NCBI GenBank assembly: GCA_002748265.1
Contig: PDRY01000013.1
Coordinates: 344,669 to 408,668 of the forward strand
Direction of reading: 5' to 3'
Source: Rhodobacterales bacterium
GTDB taxonomy: Bacteria > Pseudomonadota > Alphaproteobacteria > Rhodobacterales > Rhodobacteraceae
Length of the DNA stretch: 64,000 nucleotides
Shown here: in pieces, positions 27,723 through 37,744 of the stretch
Numbering within the stretch: the first letter of the stretch is position 1
How the letters are laid out: the number at the start of each line of letters is the position of its first letter
The notes under the pieces: model-generated
The model's database searches: none
The model's input: the letters and a program-made list of their open reading frames with translations, nothing else
What the model was told of the DNA's origin: nothing
Translations under genes and position numbers: made by a program

Positions 27723-28424
27723 TCAGGTGTCGGTCGAGATATCGTCCCAGGCCTGACCGCCATAGCCGATCAGCCAGTTGAGCACATAGTGCCGCTCATA
27801 GACCACACCGGGGTCGAGCCCGGCCGGAGGGGCGGTGCCGTCAAGGTGCGCCTGCACGACGGCCCAGTTGGTGCGATAGATCAGGTCTGCCGCGTCGAGC
27901 AGCTCGGCCTGAGGTCGCAGCCGCGCCTTGCGCCGGAGCCCGTCCGGCCCCAATGCGCGCAAGGTTTCGGCCAGACGCGGCACATCGCAGATTTCGGTCG
28001 GCGGCGGAAGATCGTCATAGATCGACAGCGCCCAAAGCAGCACGGCCACGCCCTCATAGCGCCATGCGAACTGCGTGCGGCTGTGCATGTCGGGGGCCGT
28101 ATCGTCCATGAACGCCTGCTCGTTCGGGGAAAACAGTCCTTTGGCTTTGAACTGCTCGGTCAGCGCATCGCCAAGCGCGGGATCGCCCGTTTCGCCTTTG
28201 ACCGCCACAATGGCGAGGGAGAGCAGGCGATCTGCCACCTCGGGCGTGCTGCGGCGGGTGCTGGTCTTGACTGTTTCGATGACCGGCAGCGAGTCCAGAA
28301 CGGGCACCCCGATCTGTTCAAGATGGGCGATGGAGCGCGCCTTGCGCGCCTCCGCCTCATGGGGCGCGGCGGCGGCCAGACCCGGCAGGATCAGCACTGT
28401 GAGCGCAAGCAGTTTTCGGAACAT
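27723..28424 (-). CDS. DUF4272-domain secreted protein
   Basis: 233 aa with a signal peptide ([20 protein letters not shown]). The mature part fits DUF4272: [51 protein letters not shown] and the C-terminal [11 protein letters not shown]...WDDIS. The family is uncharacterised. Divergent from pgk. Confidence 0.75.
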   Translation of the reverse strand: MFRKLLALTVLILPGLAAAAPHEAEARKARSIAHLEQIGVPVLDSLPVIETVKTSTRRSTPEVADRLLSLAIVAVKGETGDPALGDALTEQFKAKGLFSPNEQAFMDDTAPDMHSRTQFAWRYEGVAVLLWALSIYDDLPPPTEICDVPRLAETLRALGPDGLRRKARLRPQAELLDAADLIYRTNWAVVQAHLDGTAPPAGLDPGVVYERHYVLNWLIGYGGQAWDDISTDT

Positions 28425-28501
28425 GGGCTCTCTCCATTGACCTGCGCGCCAAGGCGCGCAATCTGCGCGGCGAACCCGATCTAGTGAGAAGGAGCCGCGC
28501 G

Positions 28502-29665
28502 ATGACCTGGAAGACCCTTGATGACATGGACCTGAACGGCAAGACCGTTCTGACCCGCGTGGACATCAATGTGCCGATGGATGGCGACCGCGTCACCGAC
28601 ACGACCCGGATCGACCGCATCAAGCCGACCGTTGATGCGATCCTGGCCGCAGGCGGGCGCGTTGTGCTTCTGGCGCATTTCGGCCGCCCCAAGGGGCAGG
28701 TGGTGCCTGAGATGTCGCTTGCGCGGCTCGTGCCCGCGCTTGAGGATGTGTTCGGGCGCGCGGTGGTCTTCTCGGACAGCCTCGACAACCTGCCCGAGGG
28801 CGATGTGGTCCTGCTGGAAAACACCCGGTTTCAACCGGGTGAGGAAAAGAACGACCCTGATCTGGCCAAGCGATTCGCGGCGCTTGGGGATGTCTATTGC
28901 AACGATGCGTTCTCGGCCGCCCACCGCGCCCATGCTTCCACGGAAGGCCTGGCCCAACTTTTGCCCGCCTGCGCCGGGCGGCTGATGGAAGCGGAGCTGC
29001 GCGCGCTCGAAGCTGCGCTTGAGGCGCCCGAGCGCCCGCTGGTGGCCGTGGTCGGCGGGGCGAAAGTGTCCACCAAGCTGGAGCTTCTGGGCAATCTCGT
29101 CTCGCGCGTCGATGCGATCGTGATCGGGGGCGGCATGGCCAACACTTTCCTTGCTGCGCAGGGGCATGACGTCGGAAAGTCGCTGTGCGAACACGACATG
29201 GCGGGTACGGCGCGTGAGATCCTCGCCAAGGCGGAAGAAACGGGCTGCCGCATCCTGCTGCCGGTCGATGTCGTCACCGCCCGCGCCTTTGAGGCCAACG
29301 CGCCCCACGAGGTGACCTCGGCTGGTGGTTGCCCGGCGGATGCGATGATCCTCGATGCCGGTCCCGAGACTGTGAAAGAGATCGAAGCGCTCTTCCGCTC
29401 CGCCAAGACGGTCGTCTGGAACGGGCCGCTTGGCGCGTTCGAGATCGCTCCCTTCGATGCGGCCACCAACGGGGCTGCGTCCATTGCGGCGCAGCTTACC
29501 GAAGATGGCGCGCTGACAACCGTCGCCGGGGGCGGAGACACCGTCGCCGCGCTCAACCAATCCGGCGCGGCCGCGCGGTTCAGCTATGTCTCGACGGCGG
29601 GCGGTGCCTTCCTCGAATGGCTCGAGGGCAAGACGCTGCCCGGTGTCGCGGCGCTTAAAGGGTAG
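28502..29665 (+). CDS. pgk: Phosphoglycerate kinase
   Basis: Interconverts 1,3-bisphosphoglycerate and 3-phosphoglycerate with ATP. It has the family landmarks [23 protein letters not shown], FVxNDAF-like [15 protein letters not shown], and the nucleotide loop GGGDTVAAL. 387 aa from the ATG at 28502, preceded by AAGGAG. A second in-frame ATG upstream (28484) would add only six residues. Stands alone rather than with gap, unlike many bacteria. Confidence 0.97.
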   Translation: MTWKTLDDMDLNGKTVLTRVDINVPMDGDRVTDTTRIDRIKPTVDAILAAGGRVVLLAHFGRPKGQVVPEMSLARLVPALEDVFGRAVVFSDSLDNLPEGDVVLLENTRFQPGEEKNDPDLAKRFAALGDVYCNDAFSAAHRAHASTEGLAQLLPACAGRLMEAELRALEAALEAPERPLVAVVGGAKVSTKLELLGNLVSRVDAIVIGGGMANTFLAAQGHDVGKSLCEHDMAGTAREILAKAEETGCRILLPVDVVTARAFEANAPHEVTSAGGCPADAMILDAGPETVKEIEALFRSAKTVVWNGPLGAFEIAPFDAATNGAASIAAQLTEDGALTTVAGGGDTVAALNQSGAAARFSYVSTAGGAFLEWLEGKTLPGVAALKG

Positions 29666-29799
29666 GGCAAGCCAGCCCGTCTTGAGGTGATCTCACATAT
29701 CGGGGCGGGCGGCGCGTCAACAAATGGAATACCCGCCTTGACGGGGCAGGGCCGCGCGCCTTGACTGCGCCTGTCCCGCCTCTGACAGGAGCCCGCCTT

Positions 29800-31386
29800 A
29801 TGCGCCGCCTTTCGATTGCCGCCCTTACCCTAACTGCCACCACGCTGCACGCAGCCCCGCCCGAGACGGTGAAATGGGGCGATCTGCTCGCGCCGGACCG
29901 GATCGTGCAGCAGTTTGCACAGTTCGGCCTCAACGCGGCCCGGACCTTTGTCTATCTCACCTATGAGGATCTCAGCGTCGATCTGCGCAGCGGAACCGTC
30001 ACCTTGAGCGAAGCGCGTCTGCGCCCCTATCCCGAAGGTCATCCGAACGCAGGCTGCGAAATCGCCATGGGCCGTTTGCGCCTGACGGGCACGCCGCTCG
30101 ATATCCCGGATCAGGTTCGCATTGGGCTGGTGGCCGAATCCGTTGCCGTGCCGCTCGATTGCGCCCCGCAGGAGGTGCTGCCTTTCGCCGCCGCCGCCGG
30201 GATCAACGGGGTCGATGCCGATGTCATCCGGCTCACGGCCGTTTACGATATGCCCTCGGGCGCGCTGCGCAGCGAATTTCAGGCCGATTTCCCAACGATG
30301 ATCAGCCTCTCGGGCGAGGCGGATTTCGACTATGTGTCGATCCAGGCAACGCCGTCCCCCTATGGCGGGATGGACGATCCGCTGCCCATGGCCGATCTGA
30401 GCCGCGCGCAGATCGTGATCGAGGACAAGGGCCTTTGGGAGAGCGCCACGCGGATGCTGCCCCCCGACAGCATCAAGCCCGACAGCATGGCCTTTGCCGT
30501 CAGTCAGGCACTCTCGGACACGCTCATGGATTGGAACGGCCCGAATGAGCCGCTCTCCGCCGCTCAGCGCGATTTCGTGACCCAGGCCGCCGAGGCCGCG
30601 CGCCGAATCCCGCAGGGCCCGCGTGAGCTGGTCCTGACCTTGGCGCCCGATCCGGCGCCGCTGCGGCTGTCGGCCTATCAGCTTGAAACGATGCCGTTCC
30701 CCGATGTGTTCGAAGCGCTGAACCCCGCGCTGCGGCTGGGCACGATCGACACGCAGGAGGTGATCCCTGTGGCCCTGCTGCGCCAGGCGCTCAGCGCGCC
30801 CGATGCGCTTGACCCGGAGGCGCGCCGCGCGGTCGGTCTGGCGCTGCTGCATGGGGAAGGGGCCCCGCGCAATGCCCGGGCCGCGCTCGATCTGCTCGGG
30901 CCTTTGACCGGCGCGGAGGCAGACCCGAGCGGGGCGCTCGCGCTTGATCTGGCGCGCGCCGAATCCGATCTGGACCCGGCCGGGGCCTATACCCTGGCCC
31001 TGCGTGCGGCGCAGCGCGGAGCGCCTGGCGCCCTGTCGCTGGCCGACCGGATCGAGAGGGCTATGCCCATGGCGCAGGTCGTGGCGCTTCAGCCTCCGCT
31101 GCCGGAGCTGACCGAAGCCGCCACCCGCCGCGCGGATCTGGCCAGCCGCGCCCGCGCCGCGCTGATCGGGCGCCCGGTCACGCGAAGCTATGCGCAGGCG
31201 GTCTACTGGTCGGAACTGGCGCTTGCCGCCGGGGACAGCGCGGGCCGTGCCATCGCGGACGAGATCGACGCCAAGATGCGCAATAGCGGCTTTGACGACT
31301 GGCCCGAAATGCGGGCGCAGCTCCGGGCCCGGGCGCTCAACGACTGGATTGGGTCGGACCTTCCGGCGCGGCTGAGCGCGGAGTGA
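29800..31386 (+). CDS. Exported protein with C-terminal Sel1-like helical repeats
   Basis: 528 aa with a signal peptide (MRRLSIAALTLTATTLHAA). The N-terminal half looks like a beta-rich domain (LSVDLRSGTVTLSEARLRPY). The C-terminal part has Sel1/TPR-like pairs of helices, for example RRAVGLALLHGEGAPRNARA and ARSYAQAVYWSELALAAGD-type units. Probably periplasmic protein-protein interaction. Not recognised beyond that. It sits between pgk and fda and may have its own promoter. Confidence 0.7.
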   Translation: MRRLSIAALTLTATTLHAAPPETVKWGDLLAPDRIVQQFAQFGLNAARTFVYLTYEDLSVDLRSGTVTLSEARLRPYPEGHPNAGCEIAMGRLRLTGTPLDIPDQVRIGLVAESVAVPLDCAPQEVLPFAAAAGINGVDADVIRLTAVYDMPSGALRSEFQADFPTMISLSGEADFDYVSIQATPSPYGGMDDPLPMADLSRAQIVIEDKGLWESATRMLPPDSIKPDSMAFAVSQALSDTLMDWNGPNEPLSAAQRDFVTQAAEAARRIPQGPRELVLTLAPDPAPLRLSAYQLETMPFPDVFEALNPALRLGTIDTQEVIPVALLRQALSAPDALDPEARRAVGLALLHGEGAPRNARAALDLLGPLTGAEADPSGALALDLARAESDLDPAGAYTLALRAAQRGAPGALSLADRIERAMPMAQVVALQPPLPELTEAATRRADLASRARAALIGRPVTRSYAQAVYWSELALAAGDSAGRAIADEIDAKMRNSGFDDWPEMRAQLRARALNDWIGSDLPARLSAE

Positions 31387-31479
31387 TCTGACCCCGCGTC
31401 CCCCGTTAGCGCGACCACGATTGCAACCGGCCCGGTCCGTGATAGGAACCGGGCCGAACGGGGGCGAAAGGAGATCACC

Positions 31480-32370
31480 ATGACCCAGCAGCAAGCCGAA
31501 CAGATGCGCAACGGGAAGGGCTTCATTGCGGCTCTGGACCAAAGCGGCGGCTCCACCCCCAAGGCGTTGAAAGCCTACGGGATCAACGAGGACGCCTATG
31601 GCTCCGAAGCTGAGATGTTCGACCTGATCCACGCCATGCGCGCGCGCATCGTCGAGGCCCCGGCCTTCACCGGCGAGAAGGTGATCGGCGCGATCCTCTT
31701 TGAGATGACGATGGACCGCCAGATCGGCGGCAAGCCGTCGGCGCAGGCGCTGTGGGACGATCACCGCGTGGTGCCGTTCCTGAAGGTCGACAAGGGCCTG
31801 GCCGATGAGGCGCAGGGCGTGCAGCTGATGAAGCCCATGCCCGAGCTGGACGCGCTGTTGGAGCGCGCCGTGAAGGCGGGTATTTTCGGCACCAAGATGC
31901 GCTCCGTGATCCATTCCGCCGATGAGGTCGGGATCAAGGCCGTGGTCGCCCAGCAATTCGAGGTGGGCAAGCAGATCCTCGGCCACGGGCTGATTCCGAT
32001 CATTGAGCCTGAGGTGAACATCAACGCCGCCGACAAGGACGCGGCGGAGCGGATCCTGCGCGATGCGCTCAAAGCAGAGCTGGACGCGCTGCCCGAGGGG
32101 CAGGAGGTCATGCTCAAGCTGACCCTGCCCGAGGAGGACGACCTCTATAAGCCGCTCGTGGACCACCCGAAGGTGATGCGCGTGGTGGCCCTGTCGGGCG
32201 GCTATGCACGGGACGAGGCCAATGCCCGCCTGTCGCGCAACGCGGGCGTGATCGCCAGCTTCTCGCGCGCGCTGACCGAAGGTCTGTCGGCGGGGCAGGA
32301 CGATGCCGCGTTCAACAGCACCATCAGCGACACGATCGACAGCATCTACGCGGCGTCCGTGGCGCCGTAA
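31480..32370 (+). CDS. fda: Class I fructose-bisphosphate aldolase
   Basis: Cleaves fructose-1,6-bisphosphate to triose phosphates by Schiff-base chemistry. 296 aa with [29 protein letters not shown] and [13 protein letters not shown], followed by [11 protein letters not shown]. Such class I aldolases are found in Rhodobacterales. AAAGGAG precedes the ATG. A terminator follows. Confidence 0.93.
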   Translation: MTQQQAEQMRNGKGFIAALDQSGGSTPKALKAYGINEDAYGSEAEMFDLIHAMRARIVEAPAFTGEKVIGAILFEMTMDRQIGGKPSAQALWDDHRVVPFLKVDKGLADEAQGVQLMKPMPELDALLERAVKAGIFGTKMRSVIHSADEVGIKAVVAQQFEVGKQILGHGLIPIIEPEVNINAADKDAAERILRDALKAELDALPEGQEVMLKLTLPEEDDLYKPLVDHPKVMRVVALSGGYARDEANARLSRNAGVIASFSRALTEGLSAGQDDAAFNSTISDTIDSIYAASVAP

Positions 32371-32405
32371 TTGCCTCGCAGGGCCGATGCATTCGGTTCG
32401 GAAAC

Positions 32406-32431
32406 GCGCCCGCCTTTTTGGCGGGCGCTTT
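32406..32431. terminator. Bidirectional terminator between fda and rluE-like gene
   Basis: Stem GCGCCCGCC / GGCGGGCGC with a T5 loop and a T3 tail. It serves fda and, on the opposite strand, the convergent pseudouridine synthase ending at 32443. Confidence 0.8.
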
Positions 32432-32442
32432 GCGTTCATCGG

Positions 32443-32994
32443 CTAGGGTTTGGGCGCGTCGCGCCATTCCCCCGGCGCCAGACCTTCGACGCTCCAAGCC
32501 CCGACCTGCCACCGCACGAGCCGCAGGGTCGGAAACCCGATGGCCGCCGTCATGCGCCGCACCTGGCGGTTGCGGCCTTCGGTCAGGGTGAGCTCGATCC
32601 AGCGATCGGGCACGGATTTGCGGAACCGCACCGGGGGGTCGCGCTGCCACAGGTCGGGCGGGGCGATCAGCCGCGCTTTGGCCGGGCGGGTGGGGCCGTC
32701 CTTGAGCGTGACGCCGTGTCGCAGGGGCTCCAGATCGGTGTCCTCCGGCGCGCCTTCGACCTGCACCAGGTAGGTCTTGGGCGCCTTGTAGCGGGGCGAC
32801 GAAATCTTCGCCTGAAGCTTTCCGTCATCGGTCAGCACCATTAGCCCTTCGCTGTCGCGATCCAGCCGCCCGGCGGGGTAAACCCCTTTGACATCAAGGT
32901 AGTCCGACAGGGTCGGGCGCGGGGTCGGGCTTTTCCTGTCCGTGAATTGGGGCAGGACGCCGAAGGGTTTGTTAAGCAAGATCACGCGGGCCAT
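32443..32994 (-). CDS. 23S rRNA pseudouridine synthase, RluE-like
   Basis: A 183-aa RsuA/RluE-type pseudouridine synthase: [14 protein letters not shown], catalytic Asp in [20 protein letters not shown], and GRNRQVRRM. It lacks the N-terminal S4 domain, which matches the short RluE subgroup that modifies 23S U2457. RluE is preferred but other members cannot be excluded. Confidence 0.85.
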   Translation of the reverse strand: MARVILLNKPFGVLPQFTDRKSPTPRPTLSDYLDVKGVYPAGRLDRDSEGLMVLTDDGKLQAKISSPRYKAPKTYLVQVEGAPEDTDLEPLRHGVTLKDGPTRPAKARLIAPPDLWQRDPPVRFRKSVPDRWIELTLTEGRNRQVRRMTAAIGFPTLRLVRWQVGAWSVEGLAPGEWRDAPKP

Positions 32995-33120
32995 GGCGTT
33001 TCCTGACGCAAAAGGGCGTGCAGATCAATGCGGGCCGCGCGGTATGCGGATGTATGCCTCTAAATCTCTGGCACCAAAGGATTTCTCCTGAAATAACGGA
33101 GCGACATCCCGGAGTTTGCC

Positions 33121-34389
33121 ATGCCCTTCACCGATCACGACGCGCGCGCCGCGCTGACCCATGAGATCCACGCCCGCCCCGCGCCCAAGCTTCCCGCGCC
33201 GGGGGAAGCCGCCTATCTGGCGCTCGTGCCGAACACGCCGCGGGACCGCTCGGCCGAGCGGGCGCATCTGGAGGCGCTGCTGGATCACCACGGGGCACCG
33301 CATCCCGCGCCGGGGGCGACCCACTTCGTGACCCGGCTGGGAAATGCGGTGCTCAAGTGGGAAAGCCACACCGAGTTCGTGACCTACACGATCCTGACCG
33401 AAGGGCTGGATACGCCGCCCTATGGCGGCGCGGGGTTCGGGCTTTTGCCGCCGGGCTGGCGTGCGGCGGCGCCCGGACGGCGGATCACCTCGGCCCTGAT
33501 CCGGATCGAGCTGGCCGACGGCGATGACGGCCTTGCCGAACAGGTGATGACCTGGCTTCCGGGCACGGCCATCGCCATGGCGCGGGTGCTTGAGGATCAG
33601 ATGGTGATCGCCGGGGATTTCCTGCCCGACGATCAGGGCCACATGCGGTTCGCGATCTTTGCCCGCCCCGGCACGGGGCCCGGGCGGATCGGCCGCATGG
33701 TGCAGTCCCTGTGCGAGGTCGAAACCTACAAGACCATGGCGATGCTGGGGCTTGTCGAGGCGCGCGCGCTTGGCCCTGATCTCAACCGGATCGCGGATGA
33801 TCTGGGGGCGCTGACCAGCACGATGGCGAAGGACAGCTCTGCCCCGGAAGAGACGCTGCATGACCTGCTGGAGATCTCCGCCGATCTGGAGCGGCTCGGG
33901 TCGCGCACCGCCTATCGGTTTGGCGGCACGGCGGCCTATGCGGCCATCGTCGAGCAGCGGATCGCGGCCATGGGCGAGCGGCGCTTCAAGGGGCGCCAGA
34001 CCTTTGGCGATTTCATGACCCGGCGTTTCGATCCCGCGATGCGCACGGTGCGGTCGGTTCAGGGGCGGATGGACAGCATGACGGGCCGTGCCGCCCGTGC
34101 CGCCGATCTGTTGCGCACGCGGGTGGATGTCGGGCGCTCTGCGCAGAACCAGGCCCTGCTGGAAAGCATGGATCGCCGCGCCGATCTACAACTGCGCCTG
34201 CAACAGACGGTCGAGGGGCTGTCGGTCGTCGCGATCAGCTACTACGCGCTGAACCTTGTCACCTATGCGCTCGCGCCGCTCGCCAAGGCCGCGCATATCG
34301 ACAAGACCACGCTGACCGCGGGCGCCGTGCCGGTGGTGGTGCTGGCCGTGTGGCTGATGGTGCGGCGCATTCGCAAATCGGTGCACTGA
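33121..34389 (+). CDS. DUF3422 family membrane protein
   Basis: 422 aa matching the DUF3422 family of alphaproteobacteria: LTHEIHARP at the start, LPDDQGHMRF, and two C-terminal TM helices (LSVVAISYYALNLVTYAL and a second near the end, VVVLAVWLMV). Function unknown. Single gene. Confidence 0.85.
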   Translation: MPFTDHDARAALTHEIHARPAPKLPAPGEAAYLALVPNTPRDRSAERAHLEALLDHHGAPHPAPGATHFVTRLGNAVLKWESHTEFVTYTILTEGLDTPPYGGAGFGLLPPGWRAAAPGRRITSALIRIELADGDDGLAEQVMTWLPGTAIAMARVLEDQMVIAGDFLPDDQGHMRFAIFARPGTGPGRIGRMVQSLCEVETYKTMAMLGLVEARALGPDLNRIADDLGALTSTMAKDSSAPEETLHDLLEISADLERLGSRTAYRFGGTAAYAAIVEQRIAAMGERRFKGRQTFGDFMTRRFDPAMRTVRSVQGRMDSMTGRAARAADLLRTRVDVGRSAQNQALLESMDRRADLQLRLQQTVEGLSVVAISYYALNLVTYALAPLAKAAHIDKTTLTAGAVPVVVLAVWLMVRRIRKSVH

Positions 34390-34513
34390 CGGCGCGCGCG
34401 GCGCCTTGTGCGTCGGTGATTTCGTCACGGCGAACGGCCTTGCATCGGCGGTCGGTCGCCGCTGCGGGTTTCCCATGCTTGTGGGCGCCGAGCTGCGCTT
34501 TTAGTTTCGATCC

Positions 34514-36274
34514 ATGGAAGCGATCCGCGACAAGAGCCGCCGCCCTGTGCGTCGGCGCCGCTGGGGGTTGCGCGGCGTTGTCGCGCTACTCTCTCTGGTT
34601 GCGCTTGCCGTGGTCTATGTGTCCAACCAATACCTGACGGAGCGGTTCACGGAGACGACCCGCAACCGCGCCGAAGTGCGCCTGACGCTCTATTCCGGCA
34701 ACCTTGTGAGCGAGCTTCAGCGGAACTCCATCGTGCCGCAACTCCTGACCCGCGATCCCGAAATCTCGGGCGCGCTTGCGAGCGGGGATTATTCGCGCTC
34801 CACCCAGCGATTGCTGTCCTTTGTGGACGAAATCGGTGCCGCTTCGCTGGTTCTGCTCGATGCTGACGGGCGGACGGTGGCGGCCACGGACCGGACCCGG
34901 CTGGGGTCGATGCATCGCACGGCGGCCTATTTCGTGGAAGCCCTGCGCGCATCCGGGACAGTCTTCACGCGGGCGGAGCGCCCGGCCGGTGGCTATGTGT
35001 TCTCCTATTCGCGCAAGGTGATCTCGGGGGCGGAGACACTGGGCGTGATCGTCGTGGAGGTGGACCTGGCCAAGCTGGAGCGCGCCTGGGCCCGGACATC
35101 GGACGCGGTGATGGTGATGGACAGCGCGGGCCAGATCATTCTGAGCACCGAGCCCCGCTGGCGGGGGCGCCAGGAATCCGAGGCGCTTGAAGAGCGCTCG
35201 CCCTCAAGCGCGATTGAGCGCGCGCTGAACGCCGCGCAGGACTGGACCGCGATGCCGGCAGATGGCTACCTGTCCGGCGAAGCCGTGCTGCGCATCGCGC
35301 GGCGGGTGCCGTTCCAGGGCTGGCGGATGATCAGCTTCACGCCCTACAACAGCGTGCGGGAGCGGGTGAACGCGATCCTCGCGCTTGAGGTCACCGGTTT
35401 TGCAATCCTTCTGTCGCTGCTGTTCCTGGCGCTCAACCGGCGCACCGCCCGGCAGATGTCGCAAACGGAGCGCGAATCCGCTGAGCTGCGCGCCCTGAAC
35501 CAACGGCTTCAGCGTGAGATCGCTCAGCGCGAGAAAGTCGAGAAAACGCTGGAAGTGGCCGAGCAGACGCTGGAGCAATCCTCCAAGCTGGCCGCTCTGG
35601 GCGAGATGTCCGCCGCCGTAAGCCATGAGCTTAATCAGCCGCTGGCCGCGATGAAGACCTATCTGGCCGGAGCGCGGCTTTTGGTGGAGCGGCGGCGCCC
35701 CGAAGAGGCGCTCAGCGCGTTCCACCGGATCGACGATTTGATCGGGCGCATGGGCGCGATCACCAAGCAGCTCAAGAGCTATGCCCGCAAGGGCGGGGGG
35801 GCCTTTTCGCCCGTCGATGCCCGCGCTGCCGTTGCCACCGCGCTGAGCATGATGGAGCCGCAGCTCAAGGTGCGCGAGGTCGAGATTGACCGGACGCTGC
35901 CCGATCATCCGGTGATGATCCTGGGCGACCGGCTTCGGCTGGAGCAGGTGCTCATCAATCTTTTGCGCAACGCGCTCGATGCGACGCGGGCCGTCAGCGA
36001 TCCGCGGATCGAAGTGATCCTCGCCGCAGGTGAGGCGGTGCGCATCACCGTGCGCGACAACGGCGCCGGGATCGAGGATCTCGATGCGCTGTTCGAGCCG
36101 TTCTACACCACCAAGCAACCCGGCGACGGGGTCGGGCTCGGGTTGGCGATCTCTTCGGGGATCGTGACCGATCTGGGCGGGCGCCTCACGGCGCGCAACG
36201 CCGTTCAAGGCGGTGCCGTGTTTGAGCTGGAGCTTCCCATTATGGCCGAAGACGACATCAAGGCCGCAGAATAA
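34514..36274 (+). CDS. dctB: C4-dicarboxylate sensor histidine kinase
   Basis: 586-aa membrane sensor of the DctB type: TM1 (residues 19-35), periplasmic double Cache/PAS-like sensing domain, TM2 near residues 290-310, a coiled coil, then HisKA with the phosphoacceptor His in AAVSHELNQPLAAM and HATPase with DNGAGI and GVGLGLAIS. It pairs with dctD 15 bases downstream, forming a two-component operon for dicarboxylate uptake control. No dctPQM or dctA gene is within the window. Confidence 0.9.
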   Translation: MEAIRDKSRRPVRRRRWGLRGVVALLSLVALAVVYVSNQYLTERFTETTRNRAEVRLTLYSGNLVSELQRNSIVPQLLTRDPEISGALASGDYSRSTQRLLSFVDEIGAASLVLLDADGRTVAATDRTRLGSMHRTAAYFVEALRASGTVFTRAERPAGGYVFSYSRKVISGAETLGVIVVEVDLAKLERAWARTSDAVMVMDSAGQIILSTEPRWRGRQESEALEERSPSSAIERALNAAQDWTAMPADGYLSGEAVLRIARRVPFQGWRMISFTPYNSVRERVNAILALEVTGFAILLSLLFLALNRRTARQMSQTERESAELRALNQRLQREIAQREKVEKTLEVAEQTLEQSSKLAALGEMSAAVSHELNQPLAAMKTYLAGARLLVERRRPEEALSAFHRIDDLIGRMGAITKQLKSYARKGGGAFSPVDARAAVATALSMMEPQLKVREVEIDRTLPDHPVMILGDRLRLEQVLINLLRNALDATRAVSDPRIEVILAAGEAVRITVRDNGAGIEDLDALFEPFYTTKQPGDGVGLGLAISSGIVTDLGGRLTARNAVQGGAVFELELPIMAEDDIKAAE

Positions 36275-36288
36275 CCTCAGGATAAGTC

Positions 36289-37620
36289 ATGACAAAAGCT
36301 ATGAAGATCGCCGTCGTTGATGACGAGCAGGATATGCGCCAATCCATCGCGCAATGGTTGGCCCTTTCCGGTTTCGATACCGAAACCTACCCCTCCGCCG
36401 AAGACGCGCTCAAGGGGCTGACGCCGGACTATCCCGGCGCCGTGGTGACCGACATCAAGATGCCGGGCATGGACGGGATGCAGCTCTTGCGGCGGATCAA
36501 GGCGATCGACAGCACCTTGCCGGTCATCATGATCACCGGCCACGGCGATGTGCCGATCGCGGTGGAGGCCATGCGGATTGGCGCCTTTGACTTCCTCGAA
36601 AAGCCGTTCGATCCCGACCGCATGACCGAACTGGCGCGCAAGGCGACCCAGGCGCGGCGTTTGACGCTGGACGCTCGGGCGCTGCGGCGCGAGCTGTCGG
36701 ACGGATCGGCCCTGATGGGCAAGCTGATCGGCACTTCGGATGCGATGGAGCGGCTGCGGGAGGATATTCTCGATCTGGGGCAGGCCGACGGGCATGTGTT
36801 GATCGAAGGCGAAACCGGCACCGGCAAGACGCTGGTGGCCCATGCGCTGCACGCCGTGGGGGCGCGAGCCTCCAAGCGGTTCGTTCTGGTTTCCTGCGGC
36901 GCCCTGGACGAGGCCGCTCTGACACGGCGCCTGTTCGGCGCGCCCGAGGACGAGGGCACCATTCCCGCGCTCGAAGAGGCGCGGGGCGGGACGCTGGTGC
37001 TGGAAGACATCGAGGCGCTCAGCGAACCGCTTCAGGCACGGCTGCTCACGGCGCTCAACGATCAGGGGAACCCGGCCGAAACCCGCGTGGTGGCGATCTG
37101 CAACCTTCAGGACGAAGGCCGCACCTGCGAAAGCACCTTGCGCGCGGATCTCTTCTACCGGCTTGCCGCACTGCGCATCACCGTACCGCCGCTGCGCGCG
37201 CGGGGCGAAGACGTGCTGGCCCTGTTCACCCGCCTGTCGGAAAGCTACGCCGAGGAATACGGCTGCGACGCGCCTGAGCTGTCGGCGCAAGAGGCCGCGC
37301 AGCTGCTGCAGGCGCCCTGGCCGGGCAATGTGCGCCAGCTGCGCAACCTCGCGGAACGGGCGGTGCTGCAGAACCGGCGTGGCTCCGCCTCGATCACCTC
37401 GCTGCTGATGAGCGGCGACGACATGCCGACCCCGGCGATCACCACCGAAGGCAAGCCGCTCAAGGAGTTTGTCGAAGCCTTCGAGAAGATGCTGCTCGAC
37501 AACACGATGCGCCGCCACAAAGGCTCCATCGTGGCCGTCATGGAAGAGCTGTGCCTGCCGCGCCGGACGCTCAACGAAAAGATGGCCAAATACGGGCTTC
37601 AGCGCGCGGATTATCTCTGA
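36289..37620 (+). CDS. dctD: DctD-type response regulator lacking the GAFTGA loop
   Basis: 443 aa: receiver domain (VVDDEQDMR, phosphoacceptor Asp in VVTDIKMPGMDG), AAA+ domain (Walker A EGETGTGKT) and a Fis-type HTH (GSIVAVMEELCLPRRTLNEKM). Between RLFG and GGTLVLEDIEAL the usual GAFTGA sigma-54 contact loop is absent, with only a short APEDEGTIPALEEA segment. So it is unlikely to use sigma-54 in the standard way. R. capsulatus NtrC shows a similar loss and works with sigma-70. The arginine-finger region (ADLFYRLAALRI) remains. Confidence 0.88.
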   Translation: MTKAMKIAVVDDEQDMRQSIAQWLALSGFDTETYPSAEDALKGLTPDYPGAVVTDIKMPGMDGMQLLRRIKAIDSTLPVIMITGHGDVPIAVEAMRIGAFDFLEKPFDPDRMTELARKATQARRLTLDARALRRELSDGSALMGKLIGTSDAMERLREDILDLGQADGHVLIEGETGTGKTLVAHALHAVGARASKRFVLVSCGALDEAALTRRLFGAPEDEGTIPALEEARGGTLVLEDIEALSEPLQARLLTALNDQGNPAETRVVAICNLQDEGRTCESTLRADLFYRLAALRITVPPLRARGEDVLALFTRLSESYAEEYGCDAPELSAQEAAQLLQAPWPGNVRQLRNLAERAVLQNRRGSASITSLLMSGDDMPTPAITTEGKPLKEFVEAFEKMLLDNTMRRHKGSIVAVMEELCLPRRTLNEKMAKYGLQRADYL

Positions 37621-37744
37621 TCGGCGCGGGGCAGGGCCGGGGTTGCGCTCCCGGCCCGGCTGATGTCTTGTAGGCGCGCGACCCGCACCCAGCCGTTTTG
37701 GATCAAGGCACATGGCCGCTTGTGATTCAAAAACCGGTGGCGTC

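Noticed and set aside
29830-32439. 869-codon minus-strand frame opposite the Sel1-like gene and fda
   Set aside because: Antisense to two clearly coding genes; low-complexity Arg/Gly/His content without domain motifs.
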